Positions 6,325 to 6,909 of a DNA stretch of 6,909 nt are shown here, one piece after another. Numbering within the stretch: position 1 is the first letter of the stretch; each line of letters starts with the position of its first letter. A model generated the notes under the pieces. That model worked only from the letters and a program-made list of their open reading frames with translations, had not been told where the DNA came from and searched no databases. A program made the position numbers and the translations under genes. The DNA is from Alphaproteobacteria bacterium (GTDB lineage: Bacteria > Pseudomonadota > Alphaproteobacteria > Rhizobiales > Xanthobacteraceae), in the NCBI GenBank assembly GCA_005884465.1, contig VAZH01000077.1, positions 1 to 6,909 of the forward strand. The letters are read 5' to 3'.

Positions 6325-6418
6325 GTCATTCCGGGATGCGCCACTTGGCGTAGGCTCGAATCCATTATCGTGGTTATGGATTCCGGGCTCGCTCGTTTCA
6401 CTCGCGCCCCGGAATGAC
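6325..6418. repeat. Intergenic palindromic repeat with bidirectional hairpin potential
   Basis: GTCATTCCGGG (6325-6335) is the exact reverse complement of CCCGGAATGAC (6408-6418), an 11-bp outer stem. GAATCCAT (6358-6365) pairs perfectly with ATGGATTC (6376-6383) in an inner hairpin. The GTCATTCCGGG ends are characteristic of a dispersed repeat family I recall from Bradyrhizobium and Rhodopseudomonas. It lies between the converging transporter and cupin genes, 8 bp past the transporter stop, and may end transcription from both sides, although there is no long T-tract. The rest of 6317-6458 shows nothing else. Confidence 0.72.
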
Positions 6419-6458
6419 GCGTTTGACGCCCCGTGTCGGCACTAGGCGCAACCGCTTC

Positions 6459-6909
6459 TCACGTCGTCAGTTCAACCGTCGTCAGTTCGACCGTCTTGAA
6501 CTCCGCAGGAAGAATCACTTCAAGCAATTCGACATCGTCCGAATAGTCCAGGATCATGTGCTTGATCCGGGGCGGCTGGGTCCAACTGCTGCCCTGTTTC
6601 ATCAGGGTCTCGCCTTGGCCTTCCATGTAGGTTTTGACCCAGCCTTTCAGGACGTAGACCATCTGGAAGTCGACGTCGTGGAAATGCAGTTTTGAAACTT
6701 CCGCCGGATTGCACGGTCCGATCAGCCGGATGACATGCGCCTGCGCCAGGCCGTGGGTTGCCTCGCCAATGCCGAGATCGCGGTATTTCGCGTAAGCACG
6801 CAAACCGTCGGCTTTAAAGTCCTCATCGCGATAATGGCTGATGGCGATGCGCTGTTTCGCACGAGCGTGCTTTTGCGTCGGCAGCGCGCGCGCCCTGGTC
6901 TTGCGATCC
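6459..6909 (-). CDS. Cupin-domain protein, N-terminus beyond the window
   Basis: The last 149 residues of a cupin-fold protein are visible; the frame stays open to the right edge with no convincing start, so the gene is partial. Counting from the first visible residue, 1-20 are rich in Lys/Arg (DRKTRARALP onward), probably a disordered basic leader. Residues 66-89 form cupin motif 1 with HFHDVDFQ: His75, His77 and Gln82 occupy the metal-ligand positions, Gln replacing the usual Glu. QPPRIKHMI (111-119) is motif 2 with His117 as the last ligand. The single-domain beta-barrel could be a small metal-dependent dioxygenase, an isomerase or a ligand-binding protein; sequence alone does not decide. 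The C-terminus ends in a duplicated VELTT caused by a 15-bp tandem repeat. A TTG at 6803 has been considered and rejected as the start, because cupin-like sequence (ISHYRDEDFKADG) continues upstream. Confidence 0.85.
   Translation of the reverse strand, partial: DRKTRARALPTQKHARAKQRIAISHYRDEDFKADGLRAYAKYRDLGIGEATHGLAQAHVIRLIGPCNPAEVSKLHFHDVDFQMVYVLKGWVKTYMEGQGETLMKQGSSWTQPPRIKHMILDYSDDVELLEVILPAEFKTVELTTVELTT
6462..6491. repeat. 15-bp tandem duplication at the 3' end of the cupin gene
   Basis: CGTCGTCAGTTCAAC (6462-6476) is followed directly by CGTCGTCAGTTCGAC (6477-6491); 14 of 15 positions match. It is in frame and adds one extra VELTT to the end of the cupin protein. The single difference is silent (GTT/GTC, both Val). 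Confidence 0.85.

Noticed and set aside
5995..6417. A 140-codon plus-strand open frame running from inside the transporter gene into the downstream repeat
   Set aside because: It is an alternative frame of the transporter extended through the palindromic repeat; its composition is Arg-rich and patternless.
6414..6695. A 93-codon plus-strand open frame opposite the cupin gene
   Set aside because: It is antisense to cupin motif 1 and the tandem repeat, with no independent support.

Overview
The window looks like chromosomal DNA from an alphaproteobacterium of the Bradyrhizobium/Rhodopseudomonas group. The grounds are the high GC content, the kinds of protein family present, and three intergenic palindromic repeats of a type I recognise from Bradyrhizobium genomes. 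The genus is an inference from recalled sequence character, not from a search. Seven protein-coding genes fill almost all of the window. No gap exceeds 230 bp, and I see no RNA gene, CRISPR array, insertion sequence or phage gene.

Left part (1-2746): part of a palindromic repeat runs off the left edge (1-90). Next is a minus-strand gene for a periplasmic family 5 solute-binding protein of an oligopeptide/nickel-type ABC importer, with no permease or ATPase gene beside it. It is divergent, across 106 bp, from a plus-strand SAM-dependent class I methyltransferase gene. The methyltransferase gene converges with a small secreted Sel1/TPR-repeat protein gene (minus strand).

Middle part (2747-4836): the Sel1-type gene is divergent from a proteasome-type peptidase of the Anbu (ancestral beta-subunit, COG3484) family, which keeps an N-terminal catalytic threonine. 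Thirteen bases after the Anbu stop begins a classical short-chain dehydrogenase/reductase gene, so the two probably share a transcript. The 169 bp between the two divergent start codons holds a nested inverted repeat that may be an operator.

Right part (4837-6909): a 155 bp palindromic repeat separates the reductase from a concentrative (CNT/NupC-type) nucleoside transporter gene. Another palindromic repeat lies between this gene and a convergent cupin-domain protein gene on the minus strand, whose N-terminus lies beyond the right edge.

The genes do not form one obvious pathway; they read as a series of short transcription units. The most interesting unit is the Anbu-reductase pair. Anbu is little understood, and here it lacks the ATP-grasp, alpha-E and transglutaminase genes that often accompany it. 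The transporter is also notable: its predicted ribose-contacting residues are kept while two of its predicted base-contacting residues are replaced by hydrophobic ones.
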